The notes below the pieces were generated by a model. The model was not told the origin of the DNA. It saw nothing but the letters and a program-made list of their open reading frames with translations, and ran no database searches. Made by a program: the position numbers and the translations under genes. A stretch of DNA of 46,869 nucleotides from Streptomyces minutiscleroticus. GTDB lineage: Bacteria; Actinomycetota; Actinomycetes; Streptomycetales; Streptomycetaceae. Shown here piece by piece: positions 35,252 to 44,153 of the stretch. Within the stretch, counting starts at the first letter, position 1. Each line of letters begins with the position of its first letter. The stretch covers positions 1-46,869 of the forward strand of contig NZ_BMVU01000052.1 of the NCBI RefSeq assembly GCF_014650875.1. The letters are read 5' to 3'.

Positions 35252-36227
35252 ACCGTGGTGGCGGACCGGACCGCAGGACATCCACCGGCTCGAGGACCGC
35301 ATCACCAGCCTCTATGCCGAGCGCTGCCACATCGACCGGGACGACAACGCCATCGTCCTGGTCAACAAGGTTCGCACCGTCCACGTTCCGGCCGCCTGGC
35401 TCGCCGTCCTCCTCATCGGGCCCGGCAGCCGGATCACCCATCCCGCTATCACCCTGCTCGCCGACTCCGGCACCGCCGTGTGCTGGGTCGGCGAGCAGGG
35501 CGTACGCCTCTACGCCACCGGTACCAGCACCGCGCGCGGCTCCCAGCTCCAGCTCCGCCAGGCCTGGCTGGTCACCCGTCCCAAGGAACGCGTCGCCGTG
35601 GCCCGCCGTATGTACGACATGCGCTTCCCCGGCGAGGACACCACCGGTCTGACCCTCCAGCAGCTCCGCGGCCGCGAGGGCACCCGCATCCGCCGGCTCT
35701 ACGCCCAGCACTCCGAACGGACCGGGGTCCCCTGGACCAAACGCGACTACAAGCCGGGGGACGCCTTCGCCGCCGGCGACGACGTCAACCGGCTCCTGTC
35801 CGCCGCCAACTCGGCCCTCTACGGCATCTGCCACGCAGCCGTCACCGGACTGGGCGCCAGTCCCGCCCTGGGCTTCGTTCACACCGGCAACGCCCTCTCC
35901 TTCGTTCTGGACATCGCCGACCTCTACAAGGCCGAGTTCACCATCCCCCTCGCCTTCGACCTCGCCGCCCAAGGCCTCACCTCGGAACGGGACGCACGTA
36001 CCGCTCTACGGGACGCCGCTGTGCGGGGCAAACTCCTCCCCCGCATCGTCGCCGACATCAAGCAACTACTCGTTCCCGATAGCGGTGACCTGCCGGACGA
36101 GGACCTCAGCGCCCTCTGGGACGACGGCGACACTGTCGTCAGCGGCGGCCGCAACTGGAGCGCCGCGCACCATCTCGACGTCATTCCGGAACCCATTGAC
36201 CTCACCTCGGCGAGGACGGCTCCGTGA
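35244..36227 (+). CDS. cas1e: Cas1e, spacer integrase
   Basis: 327 residues. With Cas2 it inserts new spacers at the leader end. Metal-binding catalytic residues are E145 (GREGTRIRRLY), H213 (GFVHTGN) and D226 (DIADLYK), in the spacing known for Cas1. The N-terminal beta domain starts IHRLEDRITSLYAERCHIDR. It overlaps casE and is followed by cas2 through a GTGA overlap. It appears intact, so adaptation should be possible. Confidence 0.96.
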   Translation: MAEPWWRTGPQDIHRLEDRITSLYAERCHIDRDDNAIVLVNKVRTVHVPAAWLAVLLIGPGSRITHPAITLLADSGTAVCWVGEQGVRLYATGTSTARGSQLQLRQAWLVTRPKERVAVARRMYDMRFPGEDTTGLTLQQLRGREGTRIRRLYAQHSERTGVPWTKRDYKPGDAFAAGDDVNRLLSAANSALYGICHAAVTGLGASPALGFVHTGNALSFVLDIADLYKAEFTIPLAFDLAAQGLTSERDARTALRDAAVRGKLLPRIVADIKQLLVPDSGDLPDEDLSALWDDGDTVVSGGRNWSAAHHLDVIPEPIDLTSARTAP

Positions 36228-36568
36228 GCGCCGGAACAACCGTGGTCGTGCTCGTCGCGGCTCCACCCGGCCTCCGGGGACACCTCACCCGCTGGTTCGT
36301 CGAAGTGGCCGCCGGAGTCTACGTCGGCAACCCCAATCCCCGAATCCGTGAACGCCTCTGGAACGTCCTCGCCGAACGCATCCACGACGGCCAGGCCGTC
36401 ATGATCGAACCAGCGGCCACGGAGCAGGGCTGGTCCGTCCGCACCGCCGGCCGTGGCCGCTGGACCCCCCTCGACTTCGACGGCCTGACCCTCATGGCCC
36501 GCCCACGCCAAAGCGGACAGGCCTGGCGACCCACGAACGAGGTAAAGCAAAATGACACGATCCCCTGA
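36224..36568 (+). CDS. cas2e: Cas2e, adaptation partner of Cas1
   Basis: 114 residues. VVVLVAAPPGLRGHLTRWFV then EVAAGVYVGNPNPRIRERLW is the hallmark of the I-E Cas2 (CasB-type ferredoxin fold). Scaffold of the Cas1-Cas2 complex. GTG start overlaps cas1. Its 3' end lies only 21 bp before the first repeat of array 2, so the leader of that array must overlap the coding region. Confidence 0.95.
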   Translation: MSAGTTVVVLVAAPPGLRGHLTRWFVEVAAGVYVGNPNPRIRERLWNVLAERIHDGQAVMIEPAATEQGWSVRTAGRGRWTPLDFDGLTLMARPRQSGQAWRPTNEVKQNDTIP

Positions 36569-36589
36569 CAACACTCCAGGTCACGAAGT

Positions 36590-38931
36590 GTCGTCCCCGC
36601 GCCCGCGGGGGTAGCTCTGGACAGGATCGGCTCTTTGATTCGATGGTTCAGTCGTCCCCGCGCCCGCGGGGGTAGCTCTTGATCGGACATCGAATCCACC
36701 GGTGAATAGCGGTCGTCCCCGCGCCCGCGGGGGTAGCTCGGACACGGCGATCAGCTCAGCTCGATGCTGAGGGTCGTCCCCGCGCCCGCGGGGGTAGCTC
36801 CTGTCTGGTGTCGGAGATGTTGCCGGCGCCGATGTCGTCCCCGCGCCCGCGGGGGTAGCTCGCTTGCTCAGGCTCAGCGTGATCCTTCGATCATGTCGTC
36901 CCCGCGCCCGCGGGGGTAGCTCCTCGCGGCGGAGGTTGCCCTGGCCGTTCGCGTCGTCGTCCCCGCGCCCGCGGGGGTAGCTCCCCCTGCTCGGCCGCGG
37001 GCAGACGCGCCGTAGCGTCGTCCCCGCGCCCGCGGGGGTAGCTCCCACACGTCGGCCAGGCCCGCGTTCAGCCAGAAGTCGTCCCCGCGCCCGCGGGGGT
37101 AGCTCTGCACAGAGCCGTTCTTGTAGTCGAGGACCGACGTCGTCCCCGCGCCCGCGGGGGTAGCTCCAGCGCCCAGTGGGCGGTCATCGTCCGCGACACG
37201 TCGTCCCCGCGCCCGCGGGGGTAGCTCCCTGCCCGACGAGATCGACTCTGTTCCGGGCCTGTCGTCCCCGCGCCCGCGGGGGTAGCTCCCCGGAGTTCCA
37301 GGCCGGGCCGGACAGCCGCAAGTCGTCCCCGCGCCCGCGGGGGTAGCTCGCCGATCCGCAACAAGGAAGGCGACATCGTCGGGTCGTCCCCGCGCCCGCG
37401 GGGGTAGCTCTGCGGGGGCGGACGACCAGGAGCAGCAGGACGGGTCGTCCCCGCGCCCTCGGGGGTAGCTCCATCCTCGGGATGTCGTCCTTGATGGTGT
37501 TGTAGTCGTCCCCGCGCCCGCGGGGGTAGCTCCTCTCATGGTCACTTTCCTCCGTATGCCTTGGTGTCGTCCCCGCGCCCGCGGGGGTAGCTCCGCGGGC
37601 TGGTACTGCGGCGGGACGTCCTTGTGGTCGTCCCCGCGCCCGCGGGGGTAGCTCCGTCACCTTCCACCTGTCCGAGCAGGCCCACCTGTCGTCCCCGCGC
37701 CCGCGGGGGTAGCTCCACGGCGGCCGCCCGCACGTCCCTGGACGAGCTGTCGTCCCCGCGCCCGCGGGGGTAGCTCGTCGAGGCCGCGCAGCGCCTCCAA
37801 GAGCTGCTGGTCGTCCCCGCGCCCGCGGGGGTAGCTCCCCCACCGGGTTCGCCGCCCTTCCCCATGCCCTGTCGTCCCCGCGCCCGCGGGGGTAGCTCCT
37901 CGATCGCCGCGTCCCCGATCGACCACAGGTAGTCGTCCCCGCGCCCGCGGGGGTAGCTCGGCAGACTCACCCGCCACCACGTCCCGAAGCGGGTCGTCCC
38001 CGCGCCCGCGGGGGTAGCTCGCGTGACGGCGTCCAATACGTCATCTCCCTGCCGTCGTCCCCGCGCCCGCGGGGGTAGCTCCCGCATGATCGGCTTGTCT
38101 CTCGTTTTGGCGTCGTCCCCGCGCCCGCGGGGGTAGCTCCTTCGAGTCCATTACGACTCCTCGGTGCTGTCGGTCGTCCCCGCGCCCGCGGGGGTAGCTC
38201 CGGCCAGCCCTTCACCCCCGGAGACGGCGCCACGTCGTCCCCGTGCCCGCGGGGGTAGCTCGACGGTGAGACCGACGCGAGCCATACGGAGATGGTCGTC
38301 CCCGCGCCCGCGGGGTAGCTCCTCAGTCGAGCCGGTGGGCCCCGCCTCTGGCGCGTCGTCCCCGCGCCCGCGGGGTAGCTCCGCGGACGCCGCCGTGACG
38401 GTCGCGGACCTGTGGTCGTCCCCGCGCCCGCGGGGGTAGCTCCGAGACGCTGGGTCTCGACCGTCCACGTAGCTAGTCGTCCCCGCGCCCGCGGGGGTAG
38501 CTCTCGAATAGCCCGTAAAGCGGGCAACCCCGGCAAGTCGTCCCCGCGCCCGCGGGGGTAGCTCCCAGGAGCGTCTTGCCGCGGCCTGGCGGGGCCTGTC
38601 GTCCCCGCGCCCGCGGGGGTAGCTCGCACCCGGAGCTGCGCCAGCGCCTGGTCTGGGTGTCGTCCCCGCGCCCGCGGGGGTAGCTCCCCGATCCACTGGG
38701 CGTCCGCGCGAGTGGCCGCGTCGTCCCCGCGCCCGCGGGGGTAGCTCCTCCTGATCGCCGCACCGCACGGCAAGTCCGTCGTCGTCCCCGCGCCCGCGGG
38801 GGTAGCTCGACCACGGGGCCGGTGCTCGCCATGGGAGCGATGTCGTCCCCGCGCCCGCGGGGGTAGCTCCCCGTGGCTGACAGAGCTGGGCGAGTCGGCC
38901 ACGTCGTCCCCGCGCCCGCGGGGATGGCCCC
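36590..38931 (+). CRISPR. CRISPR array 2: 39 repeats, last one chimeric
   Basis: 28-bp repeats beginning GTCGTCCCCGCGCCCG and ending GGGGGTAGCTC, about every 61 bp, transcribed rightwards from the end of cas2. Variants: one base changed at 37443 (CCCTCG) and at about 38233 (CCCCGTGCCC); 27-bp repeats near 38295 and 38356. A 30-bp spacer lies near 38075. The repeat at 38903-38931 has the left half of this family and the right half (GGGGATGGCCCC) of the array 3 family. Confidence 0.97.
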
Positions 38932-38963
38932 AACCCGGACCCGCTCGAGTACGTCGTCATCGA

Positions 38964-39895
38964 CTGCTCCCCGCACCCGCGGGGATGGCCCCGGACGTCC
39001 ACGGGTCGCGTGCGCACTGGTTCCCTGCTCCCCGCACCCGCGGAGATGGCCCCGACACCACCATCCGCCGCCAGCAGCAGCCGTGCTGCTCCCCGCACCC
39101 GCGGGGATGGCCCCGCGAGCGCGTCCAGTTCCTTGGCGGAGCCGTTCTGCTCCCCGCACCCGCGGGGATGGCCCCTCGGTGGGCCACAGATTCTTGTAGG
39201 CGGGCAGCTGCTCCCCGCACCCGCGGGGATGGTCCCAGCTGCAGTGGCTGCCCGGTCTGCAAGCCGGCCTGCTCCCCGCAGCCGCGGGGATGGTCCCAGC
39301 GGTTGTCCACGCTTTGTCTTGTGCAGCATCTGCTCCCCGCACCCGCGGGGATGGCCCCACCCCCGGCCCGCTGGCCCGGCTCCGCCTGCGCTGCTCCCCG
39401 CACCCGCGGGGATGGTCCCCCGCCAGGGCCGACGCAGGCGGCGCCGATGATCTGCTCCCCGCACCCGCGGGGATGGCCCCATCAACTCCGACAAGCAACT
39501 GATTGAGGCTTTCTGCTCCCCGCACCCACGGGGACGGCCCCTGCACGGCCACCGCTTCCTGCAGGACGCGCAGTTGCTCCCCGCACCCGCGGGGATGGCC
39601 CCAGGAACAGCGCCCACACCGACCCCACCGCGAGCTGCTCCCCGCACCCGCGGGGATGGCCCCGTCCAGCCCGCCTTGACGACGAGGTTGTACGGCTGCT
39701 CCCCGCACCCGCGGGGATGGTCCCTTCTTCGGGTCGCGGTACAGGACGTACTGGTCCTGCTCCCCGCACCCGCGGGGGTGGTCGCCCGTCGCCTACGGTC
39801 CGCCGTTCAACCGCGTCCTGCTCCCCGCACCCGCGGGGATGGTCCCAGGACCGGCACCACCGCGCGCGCCGGCGGCCTGCTCCCCGCACCCGCGG
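38964..39895 (+). CRISPR. CRISPR array 3: continuation with another repeat type, 16 repeats
   Basis: Repeats beginning CTGCTCCCCGCACCCG and ending GGGGATGGCCCC or GGGGATGGTCCC, every 61 bp, continuing array 2 in the same phase. The last repeat at 39877 is cut after 19 bases and leads into a small palindrome. Point variants occur at 39025 (GGAGATGG), 39269 (GCAGCCG), 39513 (CCCACGGGGAC), 39574 (TTGCTCC) and 39757 (GGGGGTGG), as expected at an old trailer end. Confidence 0.95.
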
Positions 39896-39914
39896 ACGAA
39901 CCTCTCGTCCGCGT
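39896..39914. repeat. Palindromic junction between arrays 3 and 4
   Basis: The truncated last repeat of array 3 ends CGCGG, followed by ACGA-ACCTC-TCGTCCGCG. CGCGGACGA and TCGTCCGCG form a perfect 9-bp stem with a 5-base loop, and the first inverted repeat of array 4 begins at 39915. This looks like the scar of an inversion or end-joining event that placed two arrays tail to tail. Confidence 0.7.
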
Positions 39915-41368
39915 GGGACCATCCCCGCGGGTGCGGGGAGCAGGGACGCCATTGAGCGCTGGCCCGAGGAGGAGGGGGACCATCCCCGCGGGTGCGGGGA
40001 GCAGCACGGCCAGCTCCCCCGGGCCGGGGTTGAGCAGGGGACCATCCCCGCGGGTGCGGGGAGCAGTTTGGTCACGGCTGGATCAATTCCCTTGCAGCGG
40101 GACCATCCCCGCGGGTGCGGGGAGCAGATGACGCCGGCCACGCGGCAGACCGCGCTGGCGGGACCATCCCCGCGGGTGCGGGGAGCAGGCCCTGCCCGGC
40201 CAGGCGTACAGACAGATTCCAGGACCATCCCCGCGGGTGCGGGGAGCAGGTGTGTACGGCCTCGGGGTAGGCACTGGCCCGGGGACCATCCCCGCGGGTG
40301 CGGGGAGCAGGTCATGCGGCGCCGGTAGAACTGCACCCGCCCGGGACCATCCCCGCGGGTGCGGGGAGCAGAGCATGGTCGCCGGGCGGGTCTGCGGGTC
40401 GAGGGGACCATCCCCGCGGGTGCGGGGAGCAGGCAGGCCGCGTCGTCTGGACGTTCCCCGAGATGGGACCATCCCCGCGGGTGCGGGGAGCAGGACGTCG
40501 AGACCGGCGACGAGGTGCTGATGCCGGGACCATCCCCGCGGGTGCGGGGAGCAGCGGCTCGGCTCATACCATCGGACCGGTTGGCCGGGACCATCCCCGC
40601 GGGTGCGGGGAGCAGTCGTCCTTGGCCGGGCTGGGGCCGGTGGTCAGGGGACCATCCCCGCGGGTGCGGGGAGCAGGCGGTCGCCCCGTACATCGGCAGC
40701 AGCTCGTGGGGACCATCCCCGCGGGTGCGGGGAGCAGATCAGCCCGCGGTGCTTGGCCGTGGAGCGGGCGGGACCATCCCCGCGGGTGCGGGGAGCAGCA
40801 GTTCATCGCCGGGCTGTTGGCGCATGGGCAGGGACCATCCCCGCGGGTGCGGGGAGCAGGGCGACTTCGGCGCCGGTCTGGACGGTGGTGGGGGACCATC
40901 CCCGCGGGTGCGGGGAGCAGGCCCTCGCGGCCGCGGGCGCGTCCACGACGGCGGGACCATCCCCGCGGGTGCGGGGAGCAGCACCATGCTGGGCGGCGCG
41001 ATCAGTACGCCCGGGGACCATCCCCGCGGGTGCGGGGAGCAGTTCTTGTTCTTGCCGAGCGCGCTGGTGATGCCGGGACCATCCCCGCGGGTGCGGGGAG
41101 CAGCCCCTACACACACAAGGAGTTTCCTCATGACCGGGACCATCCCCGCGGGTGCGGGGAGCAGAAACGCCGAACCGCCCGGTGCGGCGCCGGGCGGGGA
41201 CCATCCCCGCGGGTGCGGGGACCATCCCCGCGGGTGCGGGGAGCAGAAACGCTAGCAGGCAGCGGAGCTTCCCTCCGGGGGACCATCCCCGCGGGTGCGG
41301 GGAGCAGCACACATTCCCCTCTCAGACGGCCTGTACGGCGGGACCATCCCCGCGGGTGCGGGGAGCAG
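39915..41368 (-). CRISPR. CRISPR array 4: inverted, 24 repeats plus one tandem partial repeat
   Basis: Repeats read GGGACCATCCCCGCGG..GGGGAGCAG on the plus strand, the reverse complement of the array 3/5 family, so transcription runs leftwards from a leader starting at 41369. 23 spacers, mostly 32 bp. At 41197-41246 a 22-base repeat piece is joined directly to a full repeat with no spacer. One spacer (start about 41104) carries AAGGAGTTTCCTCATG, evidently a gene start of the invader. Confidence 0.97.
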
Positions 41369-41470
41369 ACTTGCTGACCTGCGGGTTTATCTCAGACTGA
41401 GCGCGGTTTCGGCAACGTTTACAAATTCCGGCAAACGACACATATACCCCCAGCTCCGTTTTGAGTACGC
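41369..41470 (-). promoter_or_regulatory. Leader of array 4
   Basis: Read on the minus strand it ends AAACCCGCAGGTCAGCAAGT before the first repeat, and further upstream has GCCGGAATTTGTAAACG. The leader of array 5 has TAAACCCGCAGGTCACGCAG and GCCGGAATCTGCGAAAG at similar distances. The two leaders are therefore homologous and lie as inverted copies about 4.3 kb apart. The stretch is A/T-richer than its surroundings, as leaders are. Confidence 0.75.
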
Positions 41471-41753
41471 CGGACCACGCTACAGCCCTCGGCGGGCCAG
41501 CCTCGCTCCTTCGCTCGCCTTCGTGGGCTGTACGACATGCAGGAACGTCTCTCACCGGACGGCCCTGTCCCACGTCCTGGGCAGGGCCGTCGCGATGCCG
41601 TCGACGGCGCACGGCTGCGGGTCCGGTCTCTGCAGGAGGTGGTGACCATTGCGCTCGCCCCCACACAGGATCTCGCATGGTCGAATCGCGACCCGACGCG
41701 TTGCCAGTGGCACACGCGACACTGGGATCCTCTCGAGAAAGCGGGAGGATCCA
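41471..41753. other. Intergenic region between array 4 leader and the CoiA-like gene
   Basis: No convincing gene. It contains a strong hairpin, GACGGCCCTG (41558-41567) pairing with CAGGGCCGTC (41582-41591), with an extra CCCA/TGGG inner stem, possibly a terminator or regulator. A second hairpin lies next to the CoiA-like start (listed separately). Confidence 0.5.
41725..41752 (+). promoter_or_regulatory. Stem-loop covering the ribosome-binding site of the CoiA-like gene
   Basis: GGATCCTC (41725-41732) and GAGGATCC (41745-41752) are perfect inverted repeats around a 12-base loop. The right arm includes the GGAGGA ribosome-binding site one base before the ATG at 41754. In the mRNA this hairpin would mask the site, so translation could be controlled by a trans factor or coupled to transcription. 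Confidence 0.5.
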
Positions 41754-43484
41754 ATGGCGTTCAGGGCCGTGCATGCGCAGTGGGGGACGGTTTTCGCGCA
41801 CCTGCCGGATCTCGGCTGCGGGCGCTCGTGGGGCGAGATGTGGAAGACGAGGCCGCCCGTGCGGTTGACCTGTGACGAGTGCGGTCACAACATGTACGCC
41901 AAGACCTCCCGCACCGGCTTACGGTTCTTCGCCCACGCCCCGGGCGCTCCCGCCTGCGCGCTCAACCTGGAGTCCGTCGCCCACCACCTGCTGAAGCTGG
42001 AATTGGCGAACGCCGCCCGTGACGCCGGCGCACATGCTGAACTCGAGGCCCGCGGGCCCGACGGCATGTGGCGGGCGGACGTGCTGGCCTCCGACCCTGC
42101 GGGGACATGGATGACAGCGCTGGAGGCCCAGCTCGCTCCGATCACCGACGCCGACATCAGCGCCCGCGCCGACAGGATGAAGGCCGACGGTGTCACCTCG
42201 ATCTGGTTCAGTGACCGGCCCCGCCCATCCTGGTTGGGCGCCGTACCCTCCGTACGCGTGGCCCGACCGGACGGCGAGAGGCATCTGACCGTCGCCGAGG
42301 GCTTGGTGAAGTTCAACGGGTGCGGCTGGAGTCCGGTCAGGACCACTCTGTCCCAGTTCCTTGCCTGGGCGTTCACCCGCCACGTCGTTCCGCACACCCC
42401 CCGGGCCCTGCTGCGGTACTCGCGGCGGCCGCTCGCCACGGTGTGGACGGCCCCGCAGTACGTCACAGCCGAGACCTCGTACCTGGAGGAAGAGGAGCGA
42501 CGACGGAGGGCCCGCGAAGCCCAGTTGGCCGCACTGCGGCAACAGGAGGAGAAGAAACGAGAAGGAATCCGCGCCCGGAACGCGGTCACCCGGACCAAGG
42601 CCTTGACCGAGGCAACCGCCGCCGAGCAGGCCGCCCGTACACAGCCGCCCGGCAGACTCCGGCAGGTGGCGCGCCTCTACCGCCGTGGCATCGACCAGGC
42701 ACTGGCCAAACTTGCCGAGGAGCACGGCGTCACCGCGACCGTCGGATACAGCACCGGCGATCCCCGGTACGCCGGCGGCGTTCCCCTCGTCGACGAGCGC
42801 GGCGTCCCGGTCGCGGTCTTCGACCCGAATCCCCATCGCGTGCGCGGAGAGGCGTTCCTGCTCCTGGCCGGCCTTCCGCTGATCTTTCCGAGCAGGACCG
42901 AGCAGCGCCGGTTCGAGAACGCGGCGAACATCAAGAAGAAGCACCAGCCGGTCGACGGCTACCGCACCGACTTCGTCGAGGTGCCCGCGGACGGATCTAC
43001 CTGCCCCTGCACCTGCCGCACCACAGCTCGTTGCAAAGATCCAGAACGCGGAGTACCCAGCCGAACCGAGCGAGCGGATGGGCCCGGCCGCCGCTCTCTT
43101 CCGCGTGGAGTGCCGTGCGTGTGGCAACCGGTACGCCAGGCCGTGGCGCCGGACCAGCAGTTCGCCCACTCCCCCGGCATAGGCACCGGGCGTGAACCGG
43201 GGAGACCGCCACCCAGCAGGTTCTGGATCTATGGCTCAGTCGGCGGTGAGGGTGCGTCACACCGGGGCGGTGGCGGCGCGGCTCCAGGCCAGCGCGCACC
43301 GCAGGGCGGCCTCCTCGCGCGTCGTCTACGTACCGCTGACCGCGAAGGAATCGGCGAGGCGGTAGTTCCAGCCGTTGCGCCCGGTACGGCCGGTGCCACC
43401 GTACGACGGCTCCAGGTGACCCAGCACCGTGCCGTCCCCGGCAATCAGATTCATCGGTGGTGTCGCGGTGGTCCGCGCCCTTAA
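41754..43484 (+). CDS. CoiA-like competence/nuclease-family protein, probable frameshift near the 3' end
   Basis: Start MAFRAVHAQWGTVFAHLPDL after GGGAGGATCCA. A zinc-ribbon-like CDECGHNMYAK and FFAHAP precede a PD-(D/E)xK-type region: ESVAHHLLKLELANAARDAG, WRADVLASD, ALEAQLAPITDADISARADR, then IWFSDRPRPSWL, as in CoiA-family proteins. A charged coiled coil lies at about 245-320 (EEEERRRRAREAQLAALRQQ). After residue about 412 (DFVEVPADG) the frame turns Arg/Pro/Gly-rich and non-coding-like. The -/+1 frame instead gives QLVAKIQNAEYPAEPSERMG, PAAALFRVECRACGNRYA and stops at 43182, which looks authentic. A real frameshift or sequencing error near 42985 is likely. CoiA acts on DNA during natural transformation in other bacteria; here the role may be DNA processing of incoming elements. 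Confidence 0.65.
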   Translation: MAFRAVHAQWGTVFAHLPDLGCGRSWGEMWKTRPPVRLTCDECGHNMYAKTSRTGLRFFAHAPGAPACALNLESVAHHLLKLELANAARDAGAHAELEARGPDGMWRADVLASDPAGTWMTALEAQLAPITDADISARADRMKADGVTSIWFSDRPRPSWLGAVPSVRVARPDGERHLTVAEGLVKFNGCGWSPVRTTLSQFLAWAFTRHVVPHTPRALLRYSRRPLATVWTAPQYVTAETSYLEEEERRRRAREAQLAALRQQEEKKREGIRARNAVTRTKALTEATAAEQAARTQPPGRLRQVARLYRRGIDQALAKLAEEHGVTATVGYSTGDPRYAGGVPLVDERGVPVAVFDPNPHRVRGEAFLLLAGLPLIFPSRTEQRRFENAANIKKKHQPVDGYRTDFVEVPADGSTCPCTCRTTARCKDPERGVPSRTERADGPGRRSLPRGVPCVWQPVRQAVAPDQQFAHSPGIGTGREPGRPPPSRFWIYGSVGGEGASHRGGGGAAPGQRAPQGGLLARRLRTADREGIGEAVVPAVAPGTAGATVRRLQVTQHRAVPGNQIHRWCRGGPRP

Positions 43485-44048
43485 TCAGGTGGGCACTGTC
43501 CGCGACAGCGCGGGTCGCCTTCTGCGACAGCCGCTTGCGCCGGGCCGGTGTCGCCTTCTCCGGTGCGCCAGCAGGCTTCGGGGAAGGCGGCGCCGAATCG
43601 TGACGTGATGATTCCAACGACGGTGACTGCGCTTCAGGACACGATGTTGGCGCGGCGGCGACCGGGGCGGTGACGGTACTGGTCAGGTCCTCGGAGCTGT
43701 GGTCCGGGACACCGCGCCGGGCATGCGCGGCTGAAGCGGCCTGCCGCGCGCGGGCCGCCAGGACGGCAGGAATCCGCGCCACGATGTCGAGGTCGGAACC
43801 GTCGGCGGGCAGCCCGGCGTCCAACACATCGGCCAGGCGCCGGGGAGCGGCGGCCAAGCTATCGGCGAACTCCGTCGCCGACACCTCCGTGTACCCCTCC
43901 AGCAACTCCCGCACCTCGCCGGGGTCCATTCGGCGTGCCTGGTCCCGCCGTTGACGAGCACGGTACGCCTTGGCCTGGCAGGCGCGTGAGCAGTAGCGGC
44001 GGGTGCGAGGACCGCGTTGCGCGGGCAGCACACCGGGTATGTCCCCAT
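43257..44048 (-). pseudogene. Decayed Cys-motif (CSRAC) protein gene of mobile-element type
   Basis: ATG 44048 follows AGAGGAAAGC and gives MGTYPVC. The frame then shifts to VLPAQRGPRTRRYCSRACQA then KAYRARQRRDQAR, a putative zinc-binding N-terminus. It continues to QKATRAVADSAHLIKGADHR, then shifts again to NLIAGDGTVLGHLEPSYGG and TGRNGWNYRLADSFAVSGT, followed by a TAG and EEAALRCALAWSRAATAPV. At least two frameshifts and one stop make it a pseudogene. Similar proteins occur on actinobacterial accessory elements (recollection). Function unknown; the N-terminus suggests DNA or RNA binding. Confidence 0.6.
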
Positions 44049-44065
44049 GAGCTTTCCTCTGCCAA

Positions 44066-44130
44066 TCGTCACGTGACGCTTACGCGAACACGGTACCGGC
44101 ATCCCGTTCAATCATCACGTGACGATTGAG
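44066..44130. repeat. Two CACGTGACG palindromic motifs
   Basis: CAATCGTCACGTGACGCTTA (from about 44065) and CAATCATCACGTGACGATTG (from about 44110) share TCACGTGACG and sit between two pseudogenes. A third similar site, AATCGTGACGTGATGATT, lies near 43598 inside the Cys-motif pseudogene. They may be operators of a lost regulator or part of the recombinase attachment site. Confidence 0.35.
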
Positions 44131-44153
44131 GTAGTAGGTGGTCAGGCACCGGT

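Noticed and set aside
36818..36850. Possible match of an array 2 spacer to the RHS gene (GGTGTCGGAGAT..)
   Set aside because: Only a short word is shared with the region near 234; the remaining bases do not align, so it is chance.
36581..39708. Open frames in arrays 2-3 encoding repeated PRARGR / GRGDD motifs
   Set aside because: They are translations of the CRISPR repeats, whose 61-bp period shifts frame regularly. Not proteins.
39010..41400. Open frames in arrays 3-4 with repeated PRTRGDGP / HPRGCGEQ motifs
   Set aside because: Again translated CRISPR repeats and spacers.
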